The notes: generated by a model not told the origin, from the letters alone. A stretch of 64,000 bases of DNA from an uncultured Oscillospiraceae bacterium (GCA_910583885.1 CAJUAC010000008.1:1-64000); one strand, 5' to 3'; positions 27,959 to 36,624 are shown, numbered from the stretch's first letter. Numbers and translations are program-made.

Positions 27959-28404
27959 GTTGCAAACTCCAGTGTCATAATCATCGCGTCCTCTTTGGGA
28001 TGGGTGTAATAGCCCCGCCGCCGGCCAACCTCAGCGAAGCCCTGGCCAGCGTAAAGCGCCCTGGCCTCCTGGTTGGACTCCCGGACCTCCAGGGTGAGGA
28101 AGGCCAGCTTCTGCGCCTGGCCGTACTGCTTGAGCGCCAGCAGCAGCGCTGTCGCCACACCCTGCCGCCGTGCCGCCGGGCGGACGGCGACATTATTGAT
28201 GTGGCCCTCATCCAGCACCACATGGAGGCTGGCGTAGCCCAGTAAGACGCCTGCCCCGTCCACAGCAGCCAGACCATAGGCATGTGGGTCCCCCAGCAAA
28301 TCCTCCAGTATCTTCCTGGACCAGGGATCCGGGAAGCATTGCCGCTCCAGCTCCTCCATCCCGTCCAGGTGTGTGCTGTCCATAGGGACAATATGGATCT
28401 CCAT
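27949..28404 (-). CDS. rimI: Ribosomal protein alanine N-acetyltransferase RimI-like
   Basis: This 151-residue GNAT protein matches RimI, which acetylates the N-terminal alanine of ribosomal protein S18. It shows ELERQCFPDPWS near residue 18, the GHINNVAVRPAARRQGVATALL acetyl-CoA motif near 70-90 and the NQEARALYAGQGFAEVGRRRGYY ending. The ATG at 28404 follows CAAAGGAGTT. rimI often clusters with tsaB/tsaD, but those genes are not here. Confidence 0.85.
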   Translation of the reverse strand: MEIHIVPMDSTHLDGMEELERQCFPDPWSRKILEDLLGDPHAYGLAAVDGAGVLLGYASLHVVLDEGHINNVAVRPAARRQGVATALLLALKQYGQAQKLAFLTLEVRESNQEARALYAGQGFAEVGRRRGYYTHPKEDAMIMTLEFATWN

Positions 28405-28513
28405 AAAAACTCCTTTGAAAGAAAACTGCAACCTATATGCATCTTACAAAAAAGCCCTGTGCAGCTTCTCCTTTGTTTCTTCTCTTTTTATAAAAGAACA
28501 GAATGGGACAAGC

Positions 28514-31162
28514 CTATTTCGCCTCCAGCCAGTTCCTCCCGCTGTGGGCCTCCGCCGTCAGCGGGACGGCGAGGGCATACACCCCCTCCATCTCCTCCGT
28601 GAGCAGCGTCTGGACCGTGGCAGCCTCCGGCTCAGGGCACTCGACAATCAGCTCGTCATGGACCTGCATAATGAGCTTTGCCGCCAGCCCCTCCTTCTTC
28701 AGCCGCTCTGATACTTTCACCATCGCCAGCTTGATGATATCCGCCGCCGTGCCCTGGATGGGCATGTTCAGCGCCACCCGCTCCCCAAAGGAGCGCATAC
28801 TGTAGTTGGAGGACTTGATCTCCGGCAGGGCCCTGCGGCGGTGGAACAGCGTCTCCACGTACCCGTCCGCCTTGGCCCGCTCAATAACGCCGTCCATGTA
28901 CTGCTTGACGCCGGGGAACCGGGCAAAATAGGCGTCCATATACGCCTTCGCGTCGGCCACCGTCACCCCCAGATCCTGGGAGAGGGAAAAAGCGGAGATG
29001 CCGTAGACAATGCCGAAGTTGACCGCCTTGGCTGCCCGGCGCATCTGCGCCGTTACCTGGGGCAGGGGCACGCCGAAGACGTGGGAGGCGGTAACAGTAT
29101 GAAAGTCCTCGCCGGACAGGAACGCGTCCCGCATGGCCTCATCCCCGGAGATATGGGCCAGCAGGCGCAGCTCAATCTGGCTGTAGTCCGCGTCCACCAG
29201 CACCTTGCCCTCCTCTGCCACGAACATCCGCCGCAGCTCGCTGCCCAGCTCCGTGCGGGTGGGGATGTTCTGCAAATTGGGCTCCGTGGAGCTCAGCCGC
29301 CCGGTGGCAGTGACCGTCATCTGGAAGCTGGTGCGCACCCGGCCGTCCGGGGGAATGACCTTCAGCAGGCCGTCCACATAGGTGCTCTTCAGCTTGGCGT
29401 ACTGCCGGTACTCCAGCACCTCGCCTACAATGGAGTGGACGCCCCGCAGCTTCTCCAGCACATCGGCATTGGTGGACCAGCCAGTCTTGGTCCGCTTGCC
29501 GTGGGGCATGTGCAGATCCTCAAAAAGGACCTGCCCCAGCTGCTTGGGGGAGTTGATGTTGAATTTCCCAGCATAGGAGTAGATTTTCTGTTCCAGCGTC
29601 TCAATGGCCGTGGTAAGGATGCCGCCCAGGGAGCGCAGCGCCTGCGCATCCACCCGGAAACCCGCCAGCTCCATCTCCGCCAGGACGCGGCACAGGGGCA
29701 TTTCCACAGTATTGTACAGCGCCTCCGCCCCCATCTCCCGCAGCTTGGGCAGCATGGCGGCATACAGTGCGTCCACAGCGGTGACATAGCTGTCCACGGC
29801 AGCCTCCGACTCGGCGGCGTTGGCCAACAAGGAAAACGCCTCCTCGCCTAAATAGAGGGGCGGCGGCAGCTCCTGGCTGAAGTAGGAGACGTGCAGGCGG
29901 TTGATGTCGTAGCGACCCGCCGTAGCATCCAGCAGATAGCCCGCCAGGGCGGTGTCAAACACGAACCCCTCCGCCGGCAGATGATTTTCTAGCAGGGTGC
30001 GGATCAGATCCTTCACCTCATGGGATACCTTTTTAATATCCGCCGAGAAGAGGTCCGCCAGCAGGCCGTTCCAATCCCCCTGGTAGCGGCTGAAAAACAG
30101 CTCCGCCAGCACGGCGGCATCCCGCCCGGTCTGGCACAGGACAGCCACAGCGGACAGGTCTGCCAGCGCCAGCAGCGACACATGGTCCGCCGCCCGCCAG
30201 GCTGCCAGCAGCCTGCGGGCCTGCTCCGGCTGTGTCACCTGTTCTACAGTGACAGCGATATCCGGCGCCTCCGCCGGGGCTGCCGGGGTCCCCTGGGCGG
30301 AAAGCCCCATCTTCTCTACCAGTTTATGGAACTCCAGCCGTAAAAAGATCTGGTACAGCTCCGGCCTGGCCGGGCGGCGGAGGTTTTCCTCCGGGTCAAA
30401 CACCAGGGGCGCATCGGTGACGATGGTGGCCAGGCGGTAGCTCATCCGGGCGCTCTCCTCCCCCTCAGCCAGCCGCTTGACGGCGGCGGGCTTGGCCTCG
30501 ATCTCCGGCATGGCGGCATACAGCGCGTCCACGGTCTGGTAGCGCTGGATGAGGGCCATAGCGGTCTTCTCCCCCACGCCCTTCACCCCCGGGATATTGT
30601 CCGAGGCATCCCCCATGAGTGCCTTGAGATCAATCATATGGATGGGGTCGAAGCCGTATTCCTCCCAAAAGCTCTCCGGCGTCATGTCCTTGGTGGAGGT
30701 CTGCCCCATGCGGGTGGAAACCAGCTTGACCTTGGTATGGCCGGTGATGAGCTGGAGGCTGTCCTTGTCCCCCGTCACCACCACGCAGTCCCAGCCGACT
30801 GCCTCACAGCGGCGGGAGATCGTGCCGATGAGGTCGTCCGCCTCATACCCCGCCAGCTCGTAACGGGGGATGTCCATGGCGTCCAGCACTTCCTTGAGCA
30901 CGGGCATCTGCTGGGCCAGCTCCTCGGGCATCCCCTTGCGCTGGGCCTTATAGCCGTCGTAGGACAGATGGCGGAAGGTAGGCTCCCGCCGGTCAAAGGT
31001 GACGCACAGGGCCTGGGGGTCCTCCTCCTCCAGCAGACGCTGGAGGGTGGTCACAAAGCCGTAAACCGCGTTGGTGTACAGCCCCTCCCGGGTGGTCAGG
31101 GGACGGACGCCGTAAAAGGACCTGTTGACGATGCTGTTGCCGTCAATCACCATCAGTTTCAT
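28514..31162 (-). CDS. polA: DNA polymerase I
   Basis: This 882-residue enzyme acts in repair and Okazaki-fragment maturation. Residues ~1-290 form the 5'-3' exonuclease/FEN domain (MVIDGNSIVNRSFYG, YEADDLIGTI, VTGDKDSLQL, GDASDNIPGVKGVGEKTA). The middle domain occupies the 3'-5' proofreading position, but its first motif has lost the DxE pair (LLALADLSAVAVL), as in other polymerases without proofreading. The C-terminal polymerase domain is complete (DYSQIELRLLAHI near 660, RRAAKAVNFGIVYG near 710, VHDELIVE near 830). A sigma-A promoter and GGAGGAA ribosome site precede it. Confidence 0.97.
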   Translation of the reverse strand: MKLMVIDGNSIVNRSFYGVRPLTTREGLYTNAVYGFVTTLQRLLEEEDPQALCVTFDRREPTFRHLSYDGYKAQRKGMPEELAQQMPVLKEVLDAMDIPRYELAGYEADDLIGTISRRCEAVGWDCVVVTGDKDSLQLITGHTKVKLVSTRMGQTSTKDMTPESFWEEYGFDPIHMIDLKALMGDASDNIPGVKGVGEKTAMALIQRYQTVDALYAAMPEIEAKPAAVKRLAEGEESARMSYRLATIVTDAPLVFDPEENLRRPARPELYQIFLRLEFHKLVEKMGLSAQGTPAAPAEAPDIAVTVEQVTQPEQARRLLAAWRAADHVSLLALADLSAVAVLCQTGRDAAVLAELFFSRYQGDWNGLLADLFSADIKKVSHEVKDLIRTLLENHLPAEGFVFDTALAGYLLDATAGRYDINRLHVSYFSQELPPPLYLGEEAFSLLANAAESEAAVDSYVTAVDALYAAMLPKLREMGAEALYNTVEMPLCRVLAEMELAGFRVDAQALRSLGGILTTAIETLEQKIYSYAGKFNINSPKQLGQVLFEDLHMPHGKRTKTGWSTNADVLEKLRGVHSIVGEVLEYRQYAKLKSTYVDGLLKVIPPDGRVRTSFQMTVTATGRLSSTEPNLQNIPTRTELGSELRRMFVAEEGKVLVDADYSQIELRLLAHISGDEAMRDAFLSGEDFHTVTASHVFGVPLPQVTAQMRRAAKAVNFGIVYGISAFSLSQDLGVTVADAKAYMDAYFARFPGVKQYMDGVIERAKADGYVETLFHRRRALPEIKSSNYSMRSFGERVALNMPIQGTAADIIKLAMVKVSERLKKEGLAAKLIMQVHDELIVECPEPEAATVQTLLTEEMEGVYALAVPLTAEAHSGRNWLEAK

Positions 31163-31209
31163 GGGGGTTCCTCCTGTATCTCAGCATAATGCATAACACG
31201 CCAGAATAG

Positions 31210-31237
31210 AGTATACCACATTTTGCCAAAAATACAA
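31210..31237 (-). promoter_or_regulatory. Sigma-A promoter of polA
   Basis: On the minus strand TTGTAT (31232-31237), a 16-base spacer and TATACT (31210-31215) stand about 50 bases ahead of the polA ATG. Confidence 0.65.
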
Positions 31238-31343
31238 CCAAAAAACTTGAAATAGGCTGGATTTGACTTTTTCCAGCCCATCCGCAGGGGGAATCCCCGG
31301 CACCCGGGAGGGAAGCGCCCCCATCCTGGCCGCCTTTCCCCGC

Positions 31344-31390
31344 AAAAAGGGGAGATCCCCCGGCGGCCAAGGCCGCACCGGGGGATCTCC
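31344..31390 (-). terminator. Terminator of the small membrane protein gene
   Basis: A long stem (31351-31363 with 31378-31390, continued by an inner 5-bp stem) is followed on the minus strand by CC and five T residues (31348-31344). It lies ten bases past the stop of the 63-residue protein gene. Confidence 0.8.
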
Positions 31391-31400
31391 AGCAATGGGA

Positions 31401-31592
31401 TCATTCGCAGAGCAGATCGTCATCGTAATCGTCAAATTCAGGGCAGCAGCGGCGCTTTCCGCACACGGCGTTTTTCGCCGCAACAGCCTCCTCCGCCAGC
31501 TTGTCCCAGAAACCGATTACTACGCAGATGAGCCCAGCCAATGCCAGGGACAGGCCGACGATTTTCAGGACAAAACGCCATGTACTCTTCAT
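31401..31592 (-). CDS. Small single-pass membrane protein
   Basis: The predicted product is 63 residues with one membrane segment (residues ~9-27, VLKIVGLSLALAGLICVVI) and a cysteine- and aspartate-rich tail (CGKRRCCPEFDDYDDDLLCE). It has its own TTGTAA-17-TATACT promoter, a GGGAGG site seven bases before the ATG and an intrinsic terminator, so it is a real monocistronic gene despite its size. I do not recognise the family. The CxxxxCC...C tail could bind a metal, but that is speculation. Confidence 0.7.
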   Translation of the reverse strand: MKSTWRFVLKIVGLSLALAGLICVVIGFWDKLAEEAVAAKNAVCGKRRCCPEFDDYDDDLLCE

Positions 31593-31624
31593 GGTAGGAC
31601 CTCCCAAATCTAAAATACTTTCTT

Positions 31625-31653
31625 AGTATATATCAAACCGGCGGAAATTACAA
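31625..31653 (-). promoter_or_regulatory. Promoter of the small membrane protein gene
   Basis: On the minus strand TTGTAA (31648-31653), exactly 17 bases, then TATACT (31625-31630), about 33 bases ahead of the ATG at 31592. Confidence 0.75.
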
Positions 31654-31700
31654 TATATTTTTCGGCGGACAGTAACAAAAACAGAAAATCGTGCCAATAC

Positions 31701-32099
31701 CTAACCGGTCGTAAAGCCATTGACCTCCGCATGGGCCACATAGGTGCCCAGCTCATCCCGGACCTCCACCTGGTAGAGGCAGGTGGTTCGGCCTGCCTTG
31801 CGGCAGGAGGCCTCTGCCAGCAGCTCAGAGCCCTTGGCGGGGGCGAGGAAGGTGATCGACACGTGCTGGGAGACTGTGACCCGCTCCGAAAAGCCGTTGG
31901 CGGCCACGGCGAAGGCAAAGTCCGCCAGAGTAAAGACTGCACCGCCCATAGGGGCGTTATTGGCGTTCATGTGCTCCGGGCGCAGCCGGAGGCGGCATAC
32001 CGCCCGGCCGGGCTCCGCCTCCCAGATCTCCGCGCCGGTCAGCTTAACGGCGAAGCAGTCGGCCTGGAAGCGCTTGTTCAGTTCTGTAAGGGCAGGCAT
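31701..32099 (-). CDS. PaaI-family hotdog thioesterase
   Basis: This 132-residue protein is a single hotdog domain of the PaaI/YbgC-like acyl-CoA thioesterase group. The central helix region NANNAPMGGAVFTLADFAFAVAANG (residues ~46-70) carries the family pattern with an Asp in the position of the catalytic acid, and strand VSQHVSITFLAPAKG follows. The family hydrolyses acyl- or phenylacetyl-CoA, but the substrate is not deducible here. It has its own promoter and an AAACGAGGT ribosome site. Confidence 0.85.
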   Translation of the reverse strand: MPALTELNKRFQADCFAVKLTGAEIWEAEPGRAVCRLRLRPEHMNANNAPMGGAVFTLADFAFAVAANGFSERVTVSQHVSITFLAPAKGSELLAEASCRKAGRTTCLYQVEVRDELGTYVAHAEVNGFTTG

Positions 32100-32143
32100 C
32101 GCTTGTACCTCGTTTCCTTATCAAATTGGATTGCTCCGTGTTT

Positions 32144-32172
32144 ATTGTAGCACAGGCGGGCGGGCGCGGCAA
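32144..32172 (-). promoter_or_regulatory. Promoter of the thioesterase gene
   Basis: On the minus strand TTGCCG (32167-32172), 17 bases, then TACAAT (32144-32149), 45 bases ahead of the ATG. It sits where the missing C-terminal half of spoVAD would be expected. Confidence 0.65.
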
Positions 32173-32218
32173 GGCGTGTGATGCAGCCATGGCATGGCCT
32201 CCGCCTGGTTTGTCCTAA

Positions 32219-32854
32219 TCAGGCAGCAGCGGGGGCCATCGCAGCACCCATATTGTTGGCATCGGTGATGCCCTTGTCCACGATCTTCCCACAGGTCACG
32301 GTCGTGACACGCGGTCCCTCGCCCTCAGCCCCCAGGATCACACAGCCGGAGGCTGTGGCTGTCCACTGTGCTGTCGGGGTGCGCTGGCTGCCGTAGGGGA
32401 CCGGCATACGGTACTGCCGCTCCGCCGTGCAGAAGTGGCTGGATGTCATCGCAGCGGCCCGCTGGGCAAAGCCGCCGGCGATGAGCAGGGAGCCCAGGGC
32501 CAGGGACTCCCCCATGGTGGAGCAGGCGCCGTAGAGGCCATAAAAGGGGATGCCAAAATCCCGCAGGCCAAAGGATGTGCCGATGCACTGGTTGAGCAGG
32601 TCCCCGGCCAGGATATAGTCCAGGTCCTCCGGGGAGAGGGTTGCCTTCTCCAGCGCCTTGCTCAGCGCGGTCTTCTGCATGGTGCTCTCCGCCTTCTCCC
32701 AGGTCTTTTCCCCGAAGAAGCTGTCCTCGCACAGGTGGTCAAAGTAGGCGCGCAGCGGTCCCTCCCCCTCCTGCCTGCCGCCAACGGCGGCGTGGGAGAG
32801 GATGACGCTGGGCCGCGCAAGGGCGACTGTCTGCCGCCCCAATCGGTTCTGCAT
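32219..32854 (-). pseudogene. spoVAD: Truncated SpoVAD (C-terminal third missing)
   Basis: The product is 211 residues and matches the N-terminal part of stage V sporulation protein AD, a thiolase-fold component of the SpoVA dipicolinic acid channel in spores. Recognisable blocks are NRLGRQTVALARPSVILSHA-like N-terminus, GEGPLRAYFD, EKAESTMQKTALSKAL, YGACSTMGESLALGS and DANNMGAAMAPAA at the very end. Normal SpoVAD is about 335 residues, so the final ~120 are absent. The following 119 bases hold a thioesterase promoter instead. The start (GGAGGCGAGACA before the ATG) is intact. No spoVAC or spoVAE neighbour is present. I call it a 3'-truncated pseudogene, although expression of a short protein cannot be excluded. 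Confidence 0.8.
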
Positions 32855-33118
32855 TGTCTCGCCTCCATAAAACCAGAATGCCGGGCTTTTCCCGGCCCGT
32901 GACGTTATTCTGTACAGTTTTCACCAGAATATGAATGGAGGCCGGATGCACCAGCCTCAGCGGATGGTGGGATGCTCCCGCCGGATACATAAAAATGCTC
33001 TGAGAATCAGTTGAACAGAGCTGCAAGCTGTGGTATGATGGTGGAAAACTGTGTGGAAACCGGTTGTCTGCTTTCCTCCGTATTCCGCAATTTTCCCGTT
33101 TTTGTAGGATTCTTGATA

Positions 33119-33147
33119 TTGAAAACTGCGGCGGAGTGTTATATAAT
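33119..33147 (+). promoter_or_regulatory. Sigma-A promoter of the rluA-like operon
   Basis: TTGAAA (33119-33124), exactly 17 bases, then TATAAT (33142-33147), 35 bases ahead of the pseudouridine synthase ATG. The rest of the 328-base gap 32855-33182 holds the spoVAD leader with a short GCCGGG/CCCGGC hairpin (32880-32896) and nothing else that I recognise. Confidence 0.85.
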
Positions 33148-33182
33148 TTTGTTCAGATTATACAGATAGCTGGGGGGATATC

Positions 33183-34067
33183 ATGGCGGGGCTGGAGCTG
33201 GTCGTAACGGCGCAGCAGGGCGGGCGGACGGTCCGTTCCCTGCTCAAGAGGGAGCTGGGCCTTTCTACCGCCCGTGTCAACCGGTTAAAGCGGACGGAAA
33301 CCGGCCTGACTGTAAACGGTGCGCGTGTGTTCACCAACGCAGTCCTGCAAGAGGGGGATCGCCTGGCGGTAGACCTGGATGCGGCGGAGCGCCCCTCGGC
33401 GGTGGAGCCCATCCCCATGGAGCTCCCCATCTGCTATGAGGACGACTCCCTGCTGATCCTGGACAAGCCCGCGCCCCTGGCGGTGATCCCCTCCTCGTTG
33501 GCCCCCCAGGAGCCCTCCCTGGCCTGCGGCCTGGCATACTATCTGGGCCCCACTGCCGCCATCCATCCGGTCAACCGGCTGGACCGTGGTACCACCGGCC
33601 TGATGGCTGTTGCCAAAAACGGGTGGGTTCACGACAGGCTGCGCCGGCAGCTCCACAGCGGGGCCTTCTCCCGGCAGTACCTGGCTGTCTGCGTGGGCGT
33701 ACCTCAGCCGCCGGCTGGGACAGTGGACCGCCCGATTGGCCGCGCCCCCGGTTCCGCTGTGAAGCGGCAGGTTGACCCGGCGGGCCAGCCGGCTGTTACG
33801 GATTACCGGGTGCTGGAGACAAGTGGGGCGCTGTCCCTGGTGGAGCTGGCCCCCCGTACCGGGCGCACCCACCAGCTCCGTGTCCATATGGCCAGCTTGG
33901 GCTGCCCCCTGGCGGGGGATTGGCTCTATGGCGTGGAGGACCGGCTGCTGATCGCCCGGCCCGCGCTCCACGCCAGAAGCCTGGCGCTGCTGCACCCTGT
34001 CACCGGCCGGCCCCTCTCCCTGTCCGCCCCCCTGCCGGCAGATATGAAAAAACTACTGGAGCGATGA
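33183..34067 (+). CDS. RluA-family pseudouridine synthase
   Basis: This 294-residue enzyme converts uridine to pseudouridine in rRNA or tRNA. It has an N-terminal S4-like RNA-binding region (LLKRELGLSTARVNRLKRTETGL-type pattern, residues ~18-40) and the RluA catalytic motif HPVNRLDRGTTGLMAVAKN near residue 130 with the essential aspartate, then GRTHQLRVHMASLGCPLAGDWLYG near 225. It resembles the RluD/YlyB branch; the target site is not predictable. A strong promoter precedes it, and an exonuclease gene starts three bases after its stop. Confidence 0.9.
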   Translation: MAGLELVVTAQQGGRTVRSLLKRELGLSTARVNRLKRTETGLTVNGARVFTNAVLQEGDRLAVDLDAAERPSAVEPIPMELPICYEDDSLLILDKPAPLAVIPSSLAPQEPSLACGLAYYLGPTAAIHPVNRLDRGTTGLMAVAKNGWVHDRLRRQLHSGAFSRQYLAVCVGVPQPPAGTVDRPIGRAPGSAVKRQVDPAGQPAVTDYRVLETSGALSLVELAPRTGRTHQLRVHMASLGCPLAGDWLYGVEDRLLIARPALHARSLALLHPVTGRPLSLSAPLPADMKKLLER

Positions 34068-34070
34068 GCT

Positions 34071-35003
34071 ATGTCCGAGCTGATTTTTCTTGACCTGGAG
34101 TGGAATACCACCTTTTACCGCAGCAAGGGCGGGGAGCGCCTGCCCTTCCACGAGCTGATCGAGGTGGCCGCCATCAAAGTGGAGCAGGATACCGGCGCTA
34201 TGCTGGACTCCTTCCACAGCTATATCCATCCCAAGGTGAGCCGCAAAATTGAGAGCCGTACCTACCGGCTGCTGCCCTATGAGCGGGAAGAGCTGCGGGA
34301 GCTGCTGGGCAATGCCCCTGGTTTCCTGGATCTGGGCCCGGCCTTCCTGCGCTGGTGCGGGAAGGACCCCGTATTTGTCGAGTGGGGCAACAACGATGTG
34401 GAGGTGCTGCTGAAGAACTTCGAGTTCCACAGGCTCTCCTTTGACGCGGACTGGAAGTGCGAATATTTCGACCTGCAATATGTCTACCAGAAGCTGTTGG
34501 ACGGCAACCTGGGCTGCCAGCCCTCCCTGGAGAAGGCGGTGACAGAGCTGGAGATGGAGACGGACCTGGATTTCCACAGCGCATGGAATGACACCTATTA
34601 CACGGTCCTGGTCTACCAGACCCTGCTGGACCGGTTTGACAACCTCTCTCTCTTCCGCCGCCCGCCGAAGCAAAAGGGCCTGCCGCCCCTCTGGGAGCTG
34701 GCGCTTGGCTCCTTCGATACCCGCTGGGCCTGCAAGAACCGGCCCGAGATTGCCCACCCCGTGTGCCCCCTGTGCGGGCAGCCGCTGGCCGCCGGGCGCT
34801 GGGTGCGCACCACACCCACAGAACAGGTCCTGCGCTGCAAATGCCGGGAGCACCGCCGGCTGTACCTGGTTGTCACCACGGAGAAGGACGGCCTCCAGTG
34901 GGCTGGCAAAGCCACCATCTACAAGGATGCCGGTCCGATTGCCGACCGCTACCGCAAAACCTGCCGCAAGCTCCAGGAGCGCCGGCAGCGGACCAGCGTA
35001 TAG
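34071..35003 (+). CDS. DEDDh 3'-5' exonuclease with C-terminal zinc ribbon
   Basis: This 310-residue protein has a DnaQ-like exonuclease fold. Motif ExoI is IFLDLEWN (residues 5-12, D and E visible), ExoII is in FVEWGNNDVEVL near 105, and ExoIII carries HSAWNDTYYTVLVY near 170 with the histidine and aspartate. The C-terminal ~90 residues contain CPLCGQPLAAGRW...CKC near 240-265, a probable zinc ribbon for nucleic-acid binding. The fusion is unlike the epsilon proofreading subunit, so I expect an RNA or DNA processing enzyme (KapD/ERI-like). It is three bases downstream of the pseudouridine synthase and co-transcribed. Confidence 0.8.
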   Translation: MSELIFLDLEWNTTFYRSKGGERLPFHELIEVAAIKVEQDTGAMLDSFHSYIHPKVSRKIESRTYRLLPYEREELRELLGNAPGFLDLGPAFLRWCGKDPVFVEWGNNDVEVLLKNFEFHRLSFDADWKCEYFDLQYVYQKLLDGNLGCQPSLEKAVTELEMETDLDFHSAWNDTYYTVLVYQTLLDRFDNLSLFRRPPKQKGLPPLWELALGSFDTRWACKNRPEIAHPVCPLCGQPLAAGRWVRTTPTEQVLRCKCREHRRLYLVVTTEKDGLQWAGKATIYKDAGPIADRYRKTCRKLQERRQRTSV

Positions 35004-35047
35004 GGCCTTCGGCTGCGCTGGTATACATTGGAAAGGATGTGTATGCG

Positions 35048-35548
35048 GTGAATACTGTCGAGCTGAAGCCATATGAGAGCAGCTACGAACCAATTGTCCT
35101 TCATGACATTATTGCGTTTTGGAAGACCCATTATGCGGATGACACGCTGGATGACGCCCGGCGCGACCTGGAAAACTGGACCGGCCCCAGCCACGAGCTG
35201 TATGTCATCCTTTTTGACGGCAGTGCCGTGGGGTTCCTCCACATGGGCAGCCGGGGCGGCGCCTGCGACTGGCTGGAGGATATATTTGTCCGGGAGGAGT
35301 ACCGCAGCAGGGGCATCGGCGGGCAGGCGGTCCAGCTGGTATGGGACGCGCTCCGGGCGCAGGGCCTGGAAACCATGTACCTGGAGGTTGTCCCGTCCAA
35401 CGAGGCCGCGCTCCGGCTCTACCACAGGCTGGGCTTCTGCAACCTGAACACGGTGACGCTGAACCGCTCTGTTAAGCAAAAATCCCAGGTAGGGACAGAG
35501 ACTATCCACGGCCTGCCCTTCAAAACCTACCGCCCCCACCAGGGCTGA
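35048..35548 (+). CDS. GNAT acetyltransferase
   Basis: This 166-residue GNAT protein shows DWLEDIFVREEYRSRGIGGQAVQLVWD (acetyl-CoA loop, residues ~75-100) and the SNEAALRLYHRLGF motif near 120. The GTG at 35048 follows GGAAAGGA by ten bases; other in-frame starts run into the exonuclease gene. The substrate is unknown. It ends the rluA-like operon and is followed by a strong terminator. Confidence 0.8.
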   Translation: MNTVELKPYESSYEPIVLHDIIAFWKTHYADDTLDDARRDLENWTGPSHELYVILFDGSAVGFLHMGSRGGACDWLEDIFVREEYRSRGIGGQAVQLVWDALRAQGLETMYLEVVPSNEAALRLYHRLGFCNLNTVTLNRSVKQKSQVGTETIHGLPFKTYRPHQG

Positions 35549-35582
35549 GGCTGGGTGAGCTGTGCCATACGGATCAAATAAC

Positions 35583-35616
35583 AGGGCCGGGACCGCCCAT
35601 AAGCGGTCCCGGCCCT
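35583..35616 (+). terminator. Terminator of the rluA-like operon
   Basis: A perfect 14-bp GC-rich stem (35583-35596 with 35603-35616) with a CCATAA loop begins 35 bases past the acetyltransferase stop. There is no T-tail; a second palindrome abuts it. Confidence 0.65.
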
Positions 35617-35654
35617 AAGAACCTGTATTCCCAGGCTGGGAATACAGGTTCTTA
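35616..35654. repeat. Perfect 19-bp palindrome of the AGAACCTGTA repeat family
   Basis: TAAGAACCTGTATTCCCAG (35616-35634) is followed after one base by its exact reverse complement (35636-35654). The arm matches the ends of the elements at 23029-23196 and 41081-41119. It sits between two convergent genes, ending six bases before the YlbJ-like stop at 35660. Confidence 0.75.
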
Positions 35655-35659
35655 GCATC

Positions 35660-36580
35660 TTAAATCCCCTGGCTCCAGACCAGCGCCGCCGTCCCCACCG
35701 CCAAAAGCGCGGATACCCCCGCCTGCACCGCTTTCCCAGCCCAGTGCCAGCGGAAGGAGAGCCCTGCTGGGGCGGTGACGGATAAGGCCTGGCAGTGGAC
35801 AGACAGGCCGCCCCACCCCACGATGGCGGCAGCGGCGGCCCACCCAGCCTGCCCCGGGGTGAGGGCAGCCATCCCCGTCACCATCTCCAGGGCCCCCAGG
35901 GCAAGGGCAGGCAGTTGGATGGGCGGCAGGGCGGCCAGTACCCGGAAGAGGACCACAAAGGCGCAGATGTTGATTGTAGACGCCGCCGCACCGGACACAG
36001 CAGTGGTCAGCGCCTGTGGGAACGGCACTACCTTTACCGGCAGGCTGCTGCGCAGGAGGGCCGGCCCCCGGTCCCGGCTGAGGCGGCAGAGGAACATCCC
36101 CGCCAGCAGTGCGGCAGCGGTATGGAGCAGGTACAGGTACACCCCCGCGCGGGGATCCCCCAGGACCCCTGTACCCACATAGCCCAGGAGGAACGCGGGA
36201 CCGCAGTTGTCGCAGAAGCCCAGCAGCAGCTCCGCCTCCTGGCGGGTGATCTGGCCCTGGGTGTAGAGGTCGGCGGTGGTCTTGGCCCCAGAGGGGTAGC
36301 CGCCCAGCAGGCCAGTCAGCAGCGGCAGGGCGCAGATGCCCCGCAGGCCGAACATCGGCCCCATAAAGGGGGCGCAAAATCCTTGCAGCCGTTCCGCCAG
36401 CCCCAGCTGGAGCAGCAGGGACACCACTGCGAAAAAGGGGAACAGGGACGGGATTACCGTCCGGGCGCACAGGCCCAGCCCCTCCCGGACAGCCTGGGTG
36501 GATGCCTCGGGCCGGAGGAGGAGCAGTGCGCCAACTGATAGGGCCGCCAGCAGCGGCAGCAGCTTTTTCATCATCATCAC
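35660..36580 (-). CDS. YlbJ-like sporulation membrane protein (nucleoside-recognition domain)
   Basis: This 306-residue integral membrane protein has about eight hydrophobic segments and the Gate/nucleoside-recognition pattern seen in sporulation proteins YlbJ and SpmA/SpmB: TVIPSLFPFFAVVSLL near residue 45, LLTGLLGGYPSGAKTTADLY near 90 and GFCDNCGPAFLLGYVG near 120. YlbJ is needed for full spore formation in Bacillus and has been linked to dipicolinate transport. The protein is shorter than YlbJ (~400), so the assignment is to the family. Upstream lies a perfect hairpin (36600-36624). Confidence 0.75.
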   Translation of the reverse strand: MMMMKKLLPLLAALSVGALLLLRPEASTQAVREGLGLCARTVIPSLFPFFAVVSLLLQLGLAERLQGFCAPFMGPMFGLRGICALPLLTGLLGGYPSGAKTTADLYTQGQITRQEAELLLGFCDNCGPAFLLGYVGTGVLGDPRAGVYLYLLHTAAALLAGMFLCRLSRDRGPALLRSSLPVKVVPFPQALTTAVSGAAASTINICAFVVLFRVLAALPPIQLPALALGALEMVTGMAALTPGQAGWAAAAAIVGWGGLSVHCQALSVTAPAGLSFRWHWAGKAVQAGVSALLAVGTAALVWSQGI

Positions 36581-36599
36581 CAGCAGAGACTATGCCTCT

Positions 36600-36624
36600 G
36601 GGGGACAGGTTATACCTGTCCCCC
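36600..36624. repeat. Perfect 11-bp hairpin between divergent genes
   Basis: GGGGGACAGGT (36600-36610), loop TAT, then its exact complement (36614-36624). It lies 20 bases upstream of the YlbJ-like start, in the 387-base gap between divergent genes, and has no T-tail in either direction. It could be a leader structure or a remnant repeat. In the rest of the gap only the promoter at 36781 and a ~150-base leader were recognised. Confidence 0.5.
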
